Notes: a model not told the origin generated them from the sequence alone. A DNA stretch of 64,000 bases from Vibrio toranzoniae (GCF_024347655.1 NZ_AP025515.1:496001-560000); one strand, 5' to 3'; counted from the stretch's first letter, positions 18,431-28,295 are shown. Numbers and translations: made by a program.

Positions 18431-18468
18431 AAAAAAAGCCCTCTCTAACCAAAAGGCTGAGAGGGCTT
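18431..18468 (-). terminator. Intrinsic terminator of the porin gene
   Basis: AAGCCCTCTC and GAGAGGGCTT form a 10-bp stem. On the minus strand it runs into TTTTTTTCG, about 70 bp after the porin stop. Confidence 0.85.
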
Positions 18469-18540
18469 AGCATGGTGTCTAGGACAGTATCCTAAAAGGT
18501 AAACCTAAGGAGTAAACACTATGCTAAATAAGTCTGCGAC

Positions 18541-19596
18541 TTATAGGTAGTAACGAGCACCAAGAAGCCACTGGTCGTCAGCTTTTTCTTTGTAAACGCC
18601 AGAACCTTGTAGGTCGAATTGGTAGCCAGCAAAGCCTACAAACTGAGACGTAAAGTTGTATTCAGCTTGTAGAGCAGTAGTAGCAAACACAGTTTCGCTC
18701 ATCTTGTCGTCTTCTACGGCTTCGTAGTTGACACTTAGGTTAAGGCTGTTAGATAGCGCGTAAGATGCCAGTAATTCAACAGCTACCGTTTCTTCAAGAG
18801 CAACACCAGCGCTTGAGTTCATGTAGTTGTTCATAGCGTAAACACCGGCTAAGAATAGACCTTCTGAACCATAAGAACCGTAAGTGGCACTTACTACATT
18901 TGAATCAGCAGTTTTAGAACCGCCGCCGATGTTACCAAACGTAACATCACCAGTGTTGTATGCGTAGTTTGCTGTGAAATCAGAGATAGCGTAGTTCAAT
19001 GCGATTTGAGCACGGTTGCCATATTTATTCGAATCAGCGACTTTACGACCTTGCCATGCAACCCCTACGTTTAGAGAACCAGCGTTACCAAAATCGATAG
19101 CGTTACCGTAGCTAACCATCTCTTCACCACGACCAGTACCTAGGTTACCGTGATCGTCGTAGATGAAATCATTCGCGAATGCGATTGGCATATCTGCAAC
19201 ACCAGCAACGTTATAGTATGGTGCCCATTGAGTACCCACAACACCACGACCGAAGTCTTCATGCGTTAGACCCACGTAACCTAAACGTGTTGCGAATGAT
19301 TCATCACCACCGTCTAACATATTTAGCGCCCACTCACCTTTGGCATCTGCTGTGAAGCCATTGCCAAGCTCATGAGTAGCATTGAAGTTAATACGTGGAG
19401 AAACAGCCTCTACGCCAATATCGTCTTCGCTGATACGGTCATCGCTGTTTACATCACCAACTGCAACTGAAACGTGGCCGCCAACTGAGAATGTTGTGCC
19501 ATCTTCATTGTAAAGTTCTACTGCAACTGCCTGTGTACCAAATACTGCACCAGAAATCGCTAGCGCCAAAAGTTTCTTATTCATTGTCATATCCAT
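18541..19596 (-). CDS. Outer-membrane general porin (Gram-negative porin family)
   Basis: A 351-residue beta-barrel porin. The signal peptide MNKKLLALAISGAVFGTQAVA is cleaved before VELYNEDGTTFSVGGHVSV, the typical first strand. Strands alternate hydrophobic residues throughout, there is an acidic loop after the first strands (GDVNSDDRISEDDIG), and the chain ends QWLLGARYYL with the terminal aromatic-leucine pattern of the BAM signal. Translation may start at the given ATG or four codons later. OmpU-like function (diffusion of small solutes) is likely; the exact orthologue is not assigned. Confidence 0.88.
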   Translation of the reverse strand: MDMTMNKKLLALAISGAVFGTQAVAVELYNEDGTTFSVGGHVSVAVGDVNSDDRISEDDIGVEAVSPRINFNATHELGNGFTADAKGEWALNMLDGGDESFATRLGYVGLTHEDFGRGVVGTQWAPYYNVAGVADMPIAFANDFIYDDHGNLGTGRGEEMVSYGNAIDFGNAGSLNVGVAWQGRKVADSNKYGNRAQIALNYAISDFTANYAYNTGDVTFGNIGGGSKTADSNVVSATYGSYGSEGLFLAGVYAMNNYMNSSAGVALEETVAVELLASYALSNSLNLSVNYEAVEDDKMSETVFATTALQAEYNFTSQFVGFAGYQFDLQGSGVYKEKADDQWLLGARYYL

Positions 19597-20014
19597 TTGT
19601 AACTGGGTGAATTATTCACTAACAACCTCACATTGATAAGAGAAGTTGTTAACTACATTTAACAAGTAGGCAAACACTAATCGATGAATGACAAAAAAGT
19701 TGCATTAAAATATATAAAATAAAAACAACAATGCTATAGAAAACAAAAAACCAAATAAAAACAACAAATTAATAAAACATCACAACGAAACTATTGTGTT
19801 TTATTTATTTTAATGCAATTAACTTTTTGGTTTTTAAATCACTAAAAAAGCATTTAAAATCAAAAAAAAGAAAAACAGATTTACCATGAATAGAGAGGTT
19901 CTTTCCCGGAAATATTCTGTAACATTTGGAATCTTTTAATCAAAGGCAAAATCACAGAACCCGAAGCAAGCAATACATCGATATGCCACTGTTTATTGAC
20001 AAAAGCGTTAGACA
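19597..20014. other. AT-rich porin promoter region, no gene
   Basis: Very A/T-rich sequence with many A and T tracts (for example 19840-19880), upstream of the porin gene. The bend-prone composition is typical of H-NS- or ToxR-controlled Vibrio porin promoters, but I cannot assign a specific operator. Confidence 0.4.
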
Positions 20015-20049
20015 TAAAAAAGGGCAACCAGTCGAAGACCAATTACCCT
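20015..20049 (-). terminator. Intrinsic terminator of yegD
   Basis: On the minus strand GGGTAATTGGTC and GACTGGTTGCCC pair over 12 bp using G-U wobbles, followed by TTTTTTATG. It lies about 60 bp after the yegD stop. Confidence 0.75.
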
Positions 20050-20104
20050 ATCTGTCAGCTACATTGTTACTTCAAGCCCTTTCATAGCTAAACGGCTTAA
20101 TCTA

Positions 20105-21457
20105 CTATTTAAAACAAACCTCAGCCCAACGAGCCAAACCTGCAGTTACAGAACCGAAGTAGTTTCCACTTACAATAGGCACATTAGGCACTGCTTGTTG
20201 TACTGCTTCGCGAAGTATCGGTGAACGCGCTGAACCACCTGTCATGTAAATTACATCGGGCTTCTTCTGACCTTGTTGTATCGCCTCTGTCACCAACTCA
20301 ATCATTTTTGATTTTGGTGTTTCAATGGTAGCAATCATCTGTGCAACAGAGATATCCACTTCAACCAGTTCAGACGCTACATTAATCGCTGCTCGATATT
20401 GAGAAGATTCTGCTAGTGCAATCTTGGCTTCTTCAGCTCTGCGTACAATGCTGTAACCTAAAGTATCGTGATAAACCTTCATCAAACGGTCTAGCTTTTG
20501 AGGCTCTGAAGCTTCTTTACGAAGTAACTTCAAGGCCGCCAGGTTTTCGCGAGAATAGAAGTTCTTTTGAGCTTCGACATTATTAATCGCAATAGGGTTC
20601 CAGAATTGAGTCAAAGGCATATCAATGCCCGTTGTACCTTTACTACCCATCCCAAAAGGTGACATTAACTGTTTAAACGCAAGGTAAATATCAAGGTCAT
20701 TCCCCCCTACCCTTTGTCCACTGTGAGCTAATAAACTTTGAGTACGATCCGCTTGATTAGACCAACTCGGGCCCATTTCTAACAACGAACAGTCGGTGGT
20801 ACCACCACCAATATCAACCACTAGTACCGTTTGATTTTCAGTCAAGGTGCTTTCGTAATCTAGGCCTGCGGCTACTGGCTCAAATTGAAAGGCGATATCA
20901 AGGAAGCCAGCACGTTTAGCTGCGCGAGTAAGGATGTCTTCTGCTTGTCTGTTTGCCTCTTCGCCACCTCGACCATGAAAGTTAATCGGCCTGCCGATAA
21001 CGGCTTGTTTAATCTGTTCTTGAGTCGTAAGTTCGGCTTGATTTTTAATATTCGCCATCATGGCGCACACTAAATCTTCGAAAAAACTCACCTGAACATC
21101 ATGCAATCCACTCGCTCCAAGGAAAGACTTAGGAGATTTAACGTAGTAAACATCACGAGGGTCTTCCAAATATAGATCTAATGCAGCCTGACCAAATGCC
21201 ATGTCTTCCGGCACCAAATCGATACTTTCTTCTCGGTTAAATGCAATCGCGCGTCGTAACACCTGCTCACCAACGGCATCGCTAGGCTTAATATTTAAAT
21301 GGCGAAAGAGATGCTCGGAAACACTTTCACGAGTTGGAGCAAACACGGTTGAGGGAATATAGTGGTTTTTACCTTCTAGCGGTAATAGACTTGGCTCCCC
21401 ATTTACCATTGCCGCAACAGAACAGTTCGCAGTCCCATAATCAAATCCGATAAACAT
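20105..21457 (-). CDS. yegD: Hsp70-family protein YegD-like
   Basis: A 450-residue actin/Hsp70-fold ATPase without the usual DnaK substrate-binding domain, the same length as E. coli YegD. Nucleotide-binding motifs are IGFDYGTANCSVAA (phosphate 1), VLVVDIGGGTTDCSLLE (phosphate 2, about residue 213) and YMTGGSARSPIL (adenosine motif, about residue 411). The role in the cell is unknown and a chaperone function is presumed. The ATG at 21457 is preceded by GGGGGATATT, so it is preferred to the GTG four codons upstream. Confidence 0.88.
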   Translation of the reverse strand: MFIGFDYGTANCSVAAMVNGEPSLLPLEGKNHYIPSTVFAPTRESVSEHLFRHLNIKPSDAVGEQVLRRAIAFNREESIDLVPEDMAFGQAALDLYLEDPRDVYYVKSPKSFLGASGLHDVQVSFFEDLVCAMMANIKNQAELTTQEQIKQAVIGRPINFHGRGGEEANRQAEDILTRAAKRAGFLDIAFQFEPVAAGLDYESTLTENQTVLVVDIGGGTTDCSLLEMGPSWSNQADRTQSLLAHSGQRVGGNDLDIYLAFKQLMSPFGMGSKGTTGIDMPLTQFWNPIAINNVEAQKNFYSRENLAALKLLRKEASEPQKLDRLMKVYHDTLGYSIVRRAEEAKIALAESSQYRAAINVASELVEVDISVAQMIATIETPKSKMIELVTEAIQQGQKKPDVIYMTGGSARSPILREAVQQAVPNVPIVSGNYFGSVTAGLARWAEVCFK

Positions 21458-21617
21458 AATATCCCCCACTCGACAAAAGGGACGAGATGCTACATGAAAA
21501 TCCGCAAAATTACGAGGTCATTTATTGACTTTACTAGGTCACTTCTTGGTTTATAAGGCTCTGCAAAGGAAAACAAATATGCTACATTTCAGCACAAATG
21601 AATCACAGGTCAGATAA

Positions 21618-21926
21618 ATGAAAACACCTTGCCGAGCGGCTTGTAAAAATAATGGCGGTATATGCAGTGGGTGCCATCGAACAATGGATGAGATTATAGG
21701 CTGGAAAGGGTTATCTGAAGGCGAAAGAGAGTTGGTGATGAATAATCTGAGTGGTATTAACTCTACTCACCAATGCCCAGCATGCAATGAACCAGCACAA
21801 TGTGATATCAGTGCAGGTAAAGAAACCTGTTGGTGCTTCGAGCTAGAAAAACGTGATACCGGCAATATCCCAAAGGCTGGAGTTTGCATGTGCCGTAAGT
21901 GTCTATCTGCCTTACCTATTCAGTAG
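21618..21926 (+). CDS. DUF1289 domain fused to a cysteine-rich CWC domain
   Basis: A 102-residue protein with two cysteine-rich parts. Residues 1-45 are DUF1289 (PCRAACKNNGGICSGCHRTMDEIIGWKGLSEGERE), and the rest (CPACNEPAQCDISAGKETCWCFELEK ... CMCRKCL) is the CWC domain, named after its Cys-Trp-Cys. The two often occur as separate small proteins. Zinc or iron-sulfur binding is likely from the cysteine spacing but unproven. It is a single gene between yegD, which diverges from it, and the HopJ-like gene. Confidence 0.8.
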   Translation: MKTPCRAACKNNGGICSGCHRTMDEIIGWKGLSEGERELVMNNLSGINSTHQCPACNEPAQCDISAGKETCWCFELEKRDTGNIPKAGVCMCRKCLSALPIQ

Positions 21927-22001
21927 ATTTTGCACCGATGAACTTCCACTAGAACGCGAAGAGAAGCGAGATGCTATTACCTCGCTTCAAGACACCATTA
22001 A

Positions 22002-22364
22002 CTAAATGAGTGATTGCTTAGCTTTTGCAACCAGTGCTGGCTGAGAGAACTCTACTCCACTCCAACCATGAATCATGAAGTTTCGAATATTTTGATGGTC
22101 GGTATTCTCAGGAAAACCTAGCACGTCATTTCGATAAAACTGGCCAAAACAAGCCAATGTTTGCTCTGCTGAAAGTCCTAACGCTAGACCAAAGGCAAAA
22201 ATCTTACATGAACCATTATTCTGCCCTGCCGCATTGACCACATCGCCATTACTGAATTCAGTTACAGAGAAGTCATAATACCTCTCTATCACTTGCATTG
22301 TATCTTCAAATTGAACGCTTTCAGGTGCTTGTTGCAGTATGTCTAAGAAAGTTTCCAGTTCCAT
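22002..22364 (-). CDS. HopJ type III effector family protein
   Basis: A 120-residue protein with the HopJ pattern: FEDTMQVIERYYDFSVTEFSNGDVVNAAGQNNGSCKIFAFGLALGLSAEQTLACFGQFYRNDVL and a C-terminal NIRNFMIHGWSGVEF. The name comes from a Pseudomonas syringae protein, but the family is widespread in bacteria without such secretion, so a housekeeping role is more likely than an effector role. Its function is unknown. It lies downstream of luxQ on the same strand, about 130 bases away. Confidence 0.82.
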   Translation of the reverse strand: MELETFLDILQQAPESVQFEDTMQVIERYYDFSVTEFSNGDVVNAAGQNNGSCKIFAFGLALGLSAEQTLACFGQFYRNDVLGFPENTDHQNIRNFMIHGWSGVEFSQPALVAKAKQSLI

Positions 22365-22492
22365 TTACTTATTCTCCATTAAGTACATAACAGGCAATAG
22401 TTTATATTGTTTTACGGTAAGAGTAAGCCCTACTGTTTACTCTGAAAAGTGATTCATCTTTTCACTCAACACCTGCAATTACCTTAATAAAA

Positions 22493-25063
22493 CTAATGCT
22501 TAATCTCGTTCCAGTAAGAGTGTTTAAAATGGACAAAAGCTTGGTGTAGCGTATCTTCCTTGATCGGCTTTACAATCACGTAATTTGCCCCCGCGCCAAA
22601 AAAACGGTCTCGGGTAGACTTTTGAGCATCAGCGGTGCACGCGTAAATAGGAGTCCGTATACCAACCTCACTTCTCAATTGTTGAGTCGTTTCAACCCCA
22701 CCTAAGTTCGGAAGTTGGTTGTCCATTAAAATGAGGTCAAACTTATTCGCCTTTGCCATCTCCAAAGCTTCTAAACCATCTTTTGCCCAAGTAACAACCA
22801 TTCCATACTTTTTGCAAAAAGCTTGAGCGATAAACGCATTGGTATGATTGTCTTCCACGAGTAAAACTTCCAAAGACCGATCAAATAGTGTCTGAGGCTC
22901 CATCTTTGGTCGTTGTTTTGAATCCAACGAGGGCTCTGAATGCAACTCAATAGGGATCTCTATTATAAATTCTGAACCTTGGCCTTTGATACTACGAACG
23001 TGAATATCTCCTTCAAGCATATCGACAAGGTTTTTTACAATTGTTAACCCCAAGCCTGTACCACCATATTCACGAGTCGTCGTTTCTTCAGCTTGAACAA
23101 ACGGTTCAAAAACAGCCTCAATTTTACTGTCATCAATACCAATGCCGCTATCTTTCACTCGAACGATTAAGCTGGCTTTATCGGAGTTAAAAATACTATC
23201 GATCTCAAAACTGACAGAAATACCACCTTGATGAGTAAACTTAAGGGCATTGCTCAATAGATTAAACATAACCTGATTCAGTCGAACTTGGTCAGTGTAG
23301 ATCTCAATGTCATCTACCAAGTGATTCACAATACTAAAAGCGACCGATTTATTTTCACAAAGCGGACGATAGATACTCTCTACAGTATTGACCAACTCAC
23401 CCAAGCGGAAATTTTTCTTTTGTATATTGAACTGACCTTGTTCTATTTTAGAGAAATCCAAGATATCGTTAAGTACTGCCAGTAAATGTTCGGCACTGTT
23501 ACAAAGTACATCTACCCAGTCTCGGTTGTCTTCATTCTGGATAGATCGTTTGAGCAGCTGAGATACACCTAAAATACCGTTTAACGGCGTACGAATCTCA
23601 TGGCTCATCTTAGCTAAAAAGTCTGCACGAAGGTTTGCAAGCTGCTCAGCTTCTTCTCTAGCTCGATCAGCCTGTCTCTCCGCCTCAATGAGCTTGGTGA
23701 TGTCTTGCCCTTGTACGACAACCCCCGTAATACCGTGCTCAACGCGAATTGCAGACATGTTCCAGCGAAACACTTTAGCCCCAATTGGAACATTAATGCC
23801 CGTCAGCTTTGACCCTTGAACCACCATTTGAATATTAGGCAACATTCGTTGCTCAAACTCATCAGCCATCGCGCCATAGTTGTCATCGTCATCAAATAAC
23901 GCCATACGAGCTGCCGGGTTCATCTGAATCAGGTCACCTTTTTCAGACCAAACCAAAATAGGGGAATGGGCAAAATTGAAGAGATCTTGAAATTTTTGGT
24001 TCTGTTCAGATAAGCGGTCGAAGGTGTCTTCTAGTGTGCAGCCAATATGGTGGAACTCAAAAATATTAGAACCATCAAACTTACTGTATTCTTCGCCACC
24101 GCTTGCTGAACGAGTGAAGTCCATCAACTTGTCTAATTCTGCAGCTACTCTTTTTTGAATCCAAGCGCGGGCAAAAAAAGACATAAGTATGATCAACACC
24201 ACCACAACAATGGTGGCTCGCTCATAGTTTTCTTCCAACGCAATAAAATTTGTGTTCTTTTGTACCGCACGAATAGTGAGGGGAGTTTCCACGGCATTTA
24301 TCTTAATCGTCGCGATGGTAACGAAATGGCGAGGTAGTTGATCGTACATTTTATAATTAAGGATACTTGCTATCGTATAGCTTTCATCACCCTTGAATGT
24401 AGAAGCGACAGGCGTGCCATGCGCTTCAATAACGATATTCTCGCAATTACTGCCTTTCTGAATGGATTCCGCAAGAGAGAAGTTATTATCGAGTACGATC
24501 GCGATATACAACTGGCCAAGAACTTCTCCTGTCTTATCGTCGACAATAGGTGTTCGACGAGCCAACAAGTGACGATTACCTATATCCGTCATAAGCTTTA
24601 AAAAGTGCCAATTACTACTGAACGCAACTTTATCAGAAATATGTTCTAAGCTGGTTGCATCCAAACCATAAAATTGACCATTACCATCCTCCCAAGCCAA
24701 ACCATCATGAGTAGAGACAAAACGTAAATCAGGGGCATGGTTCGGCTCACGTTGATCAATACCAAAAAAAAAGTAACTCAACGCTTTATCATTATGAGTA
24801 TCAAAATACTCTCTTAGGTTTTCACTGTGTGAATTATTGTCTTGATGGATTTGCAGCACCGATAAACGATAATCAAACATGTTTTGGATCAGGCTTGAGG
24901 TCTGCTGAACAGTTCGGTTCGTCTCTTGTTTTACGATACTACTGCTACTTTCATAGTTGTGAATCAGCACACCAAGTGCCATCACCCCTATGACTAAAAT
25001 AATAATACGGGTAATTAATTTGGCTAAGGTGTTCCTTGGTGTACAAGCGTAGCTTTTCTTCAT
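22493..25063 (-). CDS. luxQ: AI-2 sensor hybrid histidine kinase/phosphatase LuxQ
   Basis: An 856-residue hybrid kinase. Residues about 15-37 and 280-300 are membrane helices enclosing the periplasmic LuxP-binding domain. A PAS-like region follows, then HisKA with MSHEIRTPLNG (phospho-histidine about residue 487), an HATPase domain with NALKFTHQGG and GGTGLGLTIV, and a C-terminal receiver with VEDNHTN and LILMDNQLP (phospho-aspartate about residue 779). LuxQ works with LuxP: without AI-2 it acts as a kinase feeding LuxU and LuxO, with AI-2 as a phosphatase. It shares one base with the luxP stop codon, which fits the known luxPQ operon. Confidence 0.95.
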   Translation of the reverse strand: MKKSYACTPRNTLAKLITRIIILVIGVMALGVLIHNYESSSSIVKQETNRTVQQTSSLIQNMFDYRLSVLQIHQDNNSHSENLREYFDTHNDKALSYFFFGIDQREPNHAPDLRFVSTHDGLAWEDGNGQFYGLDATSLEHISDKVAFSSNWHFLKLMTDIGNRHLLARRTPIVDDKTGEVLGQLYIAIVLDNNFSLAESIQKGSNCENIVIEAHGTPVASTFKGDESYTIASILNYKMYDQLPRHFVTIATIKINAVETPLTIRAVQKNTNFIALEENYERATIVVVVLIILMSFFARAWIQKRVAAELDKLMDFTRSASGGEEYSKFDGSNIFEFHHIGCTLEDTFDRLSEQNQKFQDLFNFAHSPILVWSEKGDLIQMNPAARMALFDDDDNYGAMADEFEQRMLPNIQMVVQGSKLTGINVPIGAKVFRWNMSAIRVEHGITGVVVQGQDITKLIEAERQADRAREEAEQLANLRADFLAKMSHEIRTPLNGILGVSQLLKRSIQNEDNRDWVDVLCNSAEHLLAVLNDILDFSKIEQGQFNIQKKNFRLGELVNTVESIYRPLCENKSVAFSIVNHLVDDIEIYTDQVRLNQVMFNLLSNALKFTHQGGISVSFEIDSIFNSDKASLIVRVKDSGIGIDDSKIEAVFEPFVQAEETTTREYGGTGLGLTIVKNLVDMLEGDIHVRSIKGQGSEFIIEIPIELHSEPSLDSKQRPKMEPQTLFDRSLEVLLVEDNHTNAFIAQAFCKKYGMVVTWAKDGLEALEMAKANKFDLILMDNQLPNLGGVETTQQLRSEVGIRTPIYACTADAQKSTRDRFFGAGANYVIVKPIKEDTLHQAFVHFKHSYWNEIKH

Positions 25064-26148
25064 TATTGACCTGAGTACCTAAATGCGCGCTTCTTAAGCT
25101 CAGAAATACGTTCTGGGGAATCTTCGCTGGTCACCACTTCAAACTCACCGGAGTAAACGGTAGGAACTTTCAAGCCACTGAGATCCCATTTGATTGCCTC
25201 TGCCATCGCGATCCCAGTATCATCATTCATACGCATAACTGTCACATCTAGGTCCCCACTTTCGATTGCTTCGAGCTCTGCCGATCCGCCTCCCCAGCCA
25301 TTGACTAAGATATCCCTACCAGACTCACGAATCGCTTCAGCGGCTCCCAAAGCAACATCGGTTGAACATGCATAGATAAAGTCTAGATTTTTATCGTTCT
25401 CTATGCTGATTTTAGCCGCTTGGTAACTGCTCTCTTTATCAGACTTGGTGTAAAACGAAGACTTAAGTGCAAAATTTGTATCGGAGTTCACTTCACGAAT
25501 AAAGGTATCTCCACGAGCGTCACTTATATAACCTTCTGAACGATAAAGAACAGAGTACTGACTGTCTGGTTGACTCACTTCTTTAAAATAGTCCGCCAAT
25601 TTCAAACTCCCTGTCGCATGATCAAAACCTACATACATAAACGGCTGTCTATCAGACCACGCTCGCACAGGAGTGGTAATATTTTGCAAGATCAGTTTGG
25701 TATCCGTATAACTCAGCACATGTTCAATAAATTTACGGTGTCGCGTCGTATCTAGCGTAAAAATTAAATAATCAGTTTTATTTTCAACCGCCTCTTGTAG
25801 AGAAATACTCTGTTGATTGATATCAGCATTAACACGTGTAAAAACCTGATTGATCTGATAGTTGATTCTCAATTTATCGAGGCGCTTTTCAAACGCTTGA
25901 ATATTGCGCACCCAGTAGTCGGAAATCTGTCGACCAGGGTACACGACTGAAATAGTAATAGGCCTATCTTGAACTAGCCTCAATGGCACGGGATGGTTTT
26001 GAACAGCTTCGACCATTTTATCGGTCAATATTTTTTGCTTTGGAAACTTAGAAAGGTAATCTTGATATTCCCAATATCCATTGAGAGCGTGGGAAAGGGA
26101 GGACGTAGAAAATACGGTAATTCCAAACAACATAAGTAAACGTTTCAT
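25063..26148 (-). CDS. luxP: Autoinducer-2 binding periplasmic protein LuxP
   Basis: A 361-residue periplasmic binding protein of the ribose-binding type that senses the furanosyl borate diester AI-2. The signal peptide (KRLLMLFGITVFSTSSLSHA) is followed by GYWEYQDYLSKFPKQ, typical of LuxP. The two lobes carry TISVVYPGRQISDYWVRN, YVGFDHATGSLKLADYF, YRSEGYISDARGD (ligand arginine region) and CSTDVALGAAEA with NGWGGGSAELEAI. It is the first gene of luxPQ. No regulatory site was assigned in the upstream 26149-26453 region. Confidence 0.96.
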   Translation of the reverse strand: MKRLLMLFGITVFSTSSLSHALNGYWEYQDYLSKFPKQKILTDKMVEAVQNHPVPLRLVQDRPITISVVYPGRQISDYWVRNIQAFEKRLDKLRINYQINQVFTRVNADINQQSISLQEAVENKTDYLIFTLDTTRHRKFIEHVLSYTDTKLILQNITTPVRAWSDRQPFMYVGFDHATGSLKLADYFKEVSQPDSQYSVLYRSEGYISDARGDTFIREVNSDTNFALKSSFYTKSDKESSYQAAKISIENDKNLDFIYACSTDVALGAAEAIRESGRDILVNGWGGGSAELEAIESGDLDVTVMRMNDDTGIAMAEAIKWDLSGLKVPTVYSGEFEVVTSEDSPERISELKKRAFRYSGQ

Positions 26149-26453
26149 ATATTTCTCGTTTTATATGAGCTACTTTGGCTCATTTTTAACCTAGCATGAC
26201 ACCATATCTTTGTATGGATAGAATATATTATGTAGTACAGCGATAAGAAATGATAGCGCCCAAACCTAATTAGAACGATATTCCAAATGAGTAATTCATT
26301 AATCCTGGAATAACATGGATATTGACGCATTTTTGCCAAGAAAAGGTTCACCGAACCTATAATAGTTAACCTTTATATTCAGTATGTTAAGTTGGTTTCA
26401 TCAACAGATATCGATCATGAAAGCTGATTACGAGTGGAAATTTTAGCTATTAA
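26149..26453. other. luxP upstream region, no gene
   Basis: About 300 AT-rich bases between the GIY-YIG gene and luxP, both on the minus strand. An open frame of 68 codons here has no ribosome binding site or coding character. The luxPQ promoter must lie here or just inside it. Confidence 0.5.
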
Positions 26454-26768
26454 TTATGAAACTTTGATATATTGAATTGTCTCCTCTTGCCACTCAATGG
26501 TTAGCTCGAGTGATACCAACTTTTCTTTGCGGTATTTGGGGAGTTGTTTGATCGCGTATTCGGTTTTTAATGCCTGGCTTTTTGAGTCGACATTAAAACT
26601 CCACACTAGTGACAGTGGCCCTTTGCCTTTCAGCGCTTTTGCCCCTTTACCTTGTTGATGCAGTTCAAAGCGACGTGCCAAATTATTAGTAACACCACAA
26701 TAGAGCGCATTGTGTCTGTTACGGATCAGGTAGACGACCCAATCCGTATCTTTATTAAAAACTGACAT
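26454..26768 (-). CDS. GIY-YIG nuclease superfamily protein (YhbQ-like)
   Basis: A 104-residue protein that is essentially one GIY-YIG domain. VVYLIRNRHNALYCGVTNNLARRFELHQQG replaces the motif tyrosine-glycine pairs as VYL and YCG, followed by the conserved arginine, then a Lys-rich segment and a glutamate in LKTEYAIKQLPKYRKEKL. UvrC-type single-strand cleavage is the family activity, but such short proteins are uncharacterised. Its start codon abuts the YceH stop, so it is translated from the same mRNA. Confidence 0.85.
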   Translation of the reverse strand: MSVFNKDTDWVVYLIRNRHNALYCGVTNNLARRFELHQQGKGAKALKGKGPLSLVWSFNVDSKSQALKTEYAIKQLPKYRKEKLVSLELTIEWQEETIQYIKVS

Positions 26769-27425
26769 CTATATCAGTGATTCAATTAACTCTTTTAACT
26801 CTGCGACTTCTGCGCGCAGGCTTGCAACCTCTAACTCGAGTTCTTCAAGTTTTTCGTTAGTCGCCGATGGAGTAGCCGTACCCACAGGTGCCGTCGCAAA
26901 CGCATCAACATCCACCTCACCGCTTAACAAATGTTGATAGCGTGATTCACGCTTACCAGCTTCACGAGGTAGCTTAACGACTAACGCACCCGCTTCTCGT
27001 GCTGCTAGCTTCTCTAGAGTCGCTTCCACCTCTTTCACGTCACCGAAATTCGCTAGACGACCAGTTCGAGTACGAAGCTCACCCGGTGTCTGCGCGCCAC
27101 GAAGCAGCATACAACAAATGATCGCGCGTTCTTGCTCTGTAAATTGTAAATCACCAAATTCGGTATTGCAGAAGCGATGTTGATATTTGTTTACACGACT
27201 ATTGAAGCTGCTTTCATCACTCACCATACGACGCGAGATCAAACCATCAACCGCATCCAAAACGTCTGACTCTGACACCGAAAGAACCGGATCACGATTA
27301 CTCTTTTGATTACAAGCCGCAGTTAAGCTATTCAACGTGAGTGGATAGTGATCAGGAGTCGTGACTTCTTTCTCGATCAAACACCCAATGATTCTTGCTT
27401 CAATTGGGGAAAGTACTGTGTTCAT
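26769..27425 (-). CDS. YceH family protein (DUF480)
   Basis: A 218-residue protein with tandem winged-helix domains typical of YceH. LSPIEARIIGCLIEKEVTTPDHYPLTLNSLTAACNQKSNRDPV is the diagnostic N-terminus, and RAIICCMLLRGAQTPGELRTRTGRLA the second winged helix. The C-terminal 35 residues are a predicted coiled coil (LEELELEVASLRAEVAELKEL). DNA binding is suggested by fold only. It forms a two-gene unit with the GIY-YIG gene. Confidence 0.88.
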   Translation of the reverse strand: MNTVLSPIEARIIGCLIEKEVTTPDHYPLTLNSLTAACNQKSNRDPVLSVSESDVLDAVDGLISRRMVSDESSFNSRVNKYQHRFCNTEFGDLQFTEQERAIICCMLLRGAQTPGELRTRTGRLANFGDVKEVEATLEKLAAREAGALVVKLPREAGKRESRYQHLLSGEVDVDAFATAPVGTATPSATNEKLEELELEVASLRAEVAELKELIESLI

Positions 27426-27489
27426 CGTTTTTCCTTTTTATTATTTTTGATAATTCCATCTCTACACCTAACCATTCAGTCACTGAAGA

Positions 27490-27690
27490 CTAGTGCTCAG
27501 ACAGAATAGGTACTCTTTTCTTTCTACCTTGCTCATCAATCAATATGATTTTAGAGCGGTTTAACTCTATTTCCACAACTTCCAAGTAAGTTCGCTCTTG
27601 TACGTACGCATCACGAAGCTTATTTTGCTCTGCTGAAAATTCAGTGACATTGTCATCCAAATCTTCGTTTTCCAATTGTTGTTGATTCAT
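27490..27690 (-). CDS. Small hypothetical protein
   Basis: A 66-residue acidic protein (ENEDLDDNVTEFSAEQNKLRDAYVQ...). The C-terminal half, VEIELNRSKIILIDEQGRKKRVPI, looks like a small beta structure. I do not recognise the family. It could be a Vibrio-conserved protein of unknown role. It lies on the minus strand upstream of yceH, 64 bases away, and diverges from yeeX. Confidence 0.6.
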   Translation of the reverse strand: MNQQQLENEDLDDNVTEFSAEQNKLRDAYVQERTYLEVVEIELNRSKIILIDEQGRKKRVPILSEH

Positions 27691-27884
27691 TTCACATGTC
27701 GTATCAATGCAGTATCTACAGGGATACTAACTTGAACGGTGAGATAAAAACAATCACACATCAGCGAGAGTGCCGAATAATTATACAACCTTACTTTTGC
27801 TTTGATCTAAAGACTGTTACAACATCAATTGATATGCTTTAATCAGAACCAGACAATGTATTTGACGATTAGGAAAAGGAATCT

Positions 27885-28199
27885 ATGAGCAGCGTATTTG
27901 AAATTGTTAACCAAGCACGACGTAAGAACAAACTTAAGCGTGAACTTTTAGACAACGAAAAGAAAGTTCGTGACAACCGCAAGCGTGTCGACCTTCTTGA
28001 TAACCTACTTGATTACATCAAGCCAGAGATGACTCATGACGAAATCCTAGGCATTATCAAAAACATGAAAGCTGACTACGAAGACCGCGTTGATGACCAC
28101 ATCATTAAGAGCGCAGAAATTTCTAAAGCTCGTCGTGACATCAGCCGCCGCATCCGTGAACTAACAGAAGAAGATAAGCAAACTCAAGGTAAAAAGTAA
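27885..28199 (+). CDS. yeeX: DUF496 family protein YeeX
   Basis: A 104-residue, highly charged helical protein that matches E. coli YeeX almost throughout: RRKNKLKRELLDNEKKVRDNRKRVDLLDNLLDYIKPEM, then IIKNMKADYEDRVDDHIIKSAEISKARRDISRRIREL. A coiled coil is predicted over most of its length. The function is unknown; nucleoid or polar association has been suggested for the family, which I cannot confirm here. GGAAAAGGAATCT precedes the start. Its own terminator follows. Confidence 0.9.
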   Translation: MSSVFEIVNQARRKNKLKRELLDNEKKVRDNRKRVDLLDNLLDYIKPEMTHDEILGIIKNMKADYEDRVDDHIIKSAEISKARRDISRRIRELTEEDKQTQGKK

Positions 28200-28234
28200 T
28201 TTAACCTAGTTAATGAATTTGCAATAATGTTAGT

Positions 28235-28268
28235 AACCCACTTAATACTCCGTATAAGTGGGTTTTTT
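28235..28268 (+). terminator. Intrinsic terminator of yeeX
   Basis: AACCCACTTA and TAAGTGGGTT form a 10-bp stem with a 9-base loop, followed by TTTTTTG. Confidence 0.85.
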
Positions 28269-28295
28269 GTACGTAAAACACAAAATACGACATCG

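Noticed and set aside
26145..26351. 68-codon frame upstream of luxP
   Set aside because: It overlaps the luxP start and has no ribosome binding site; better explained as promoter DNA.
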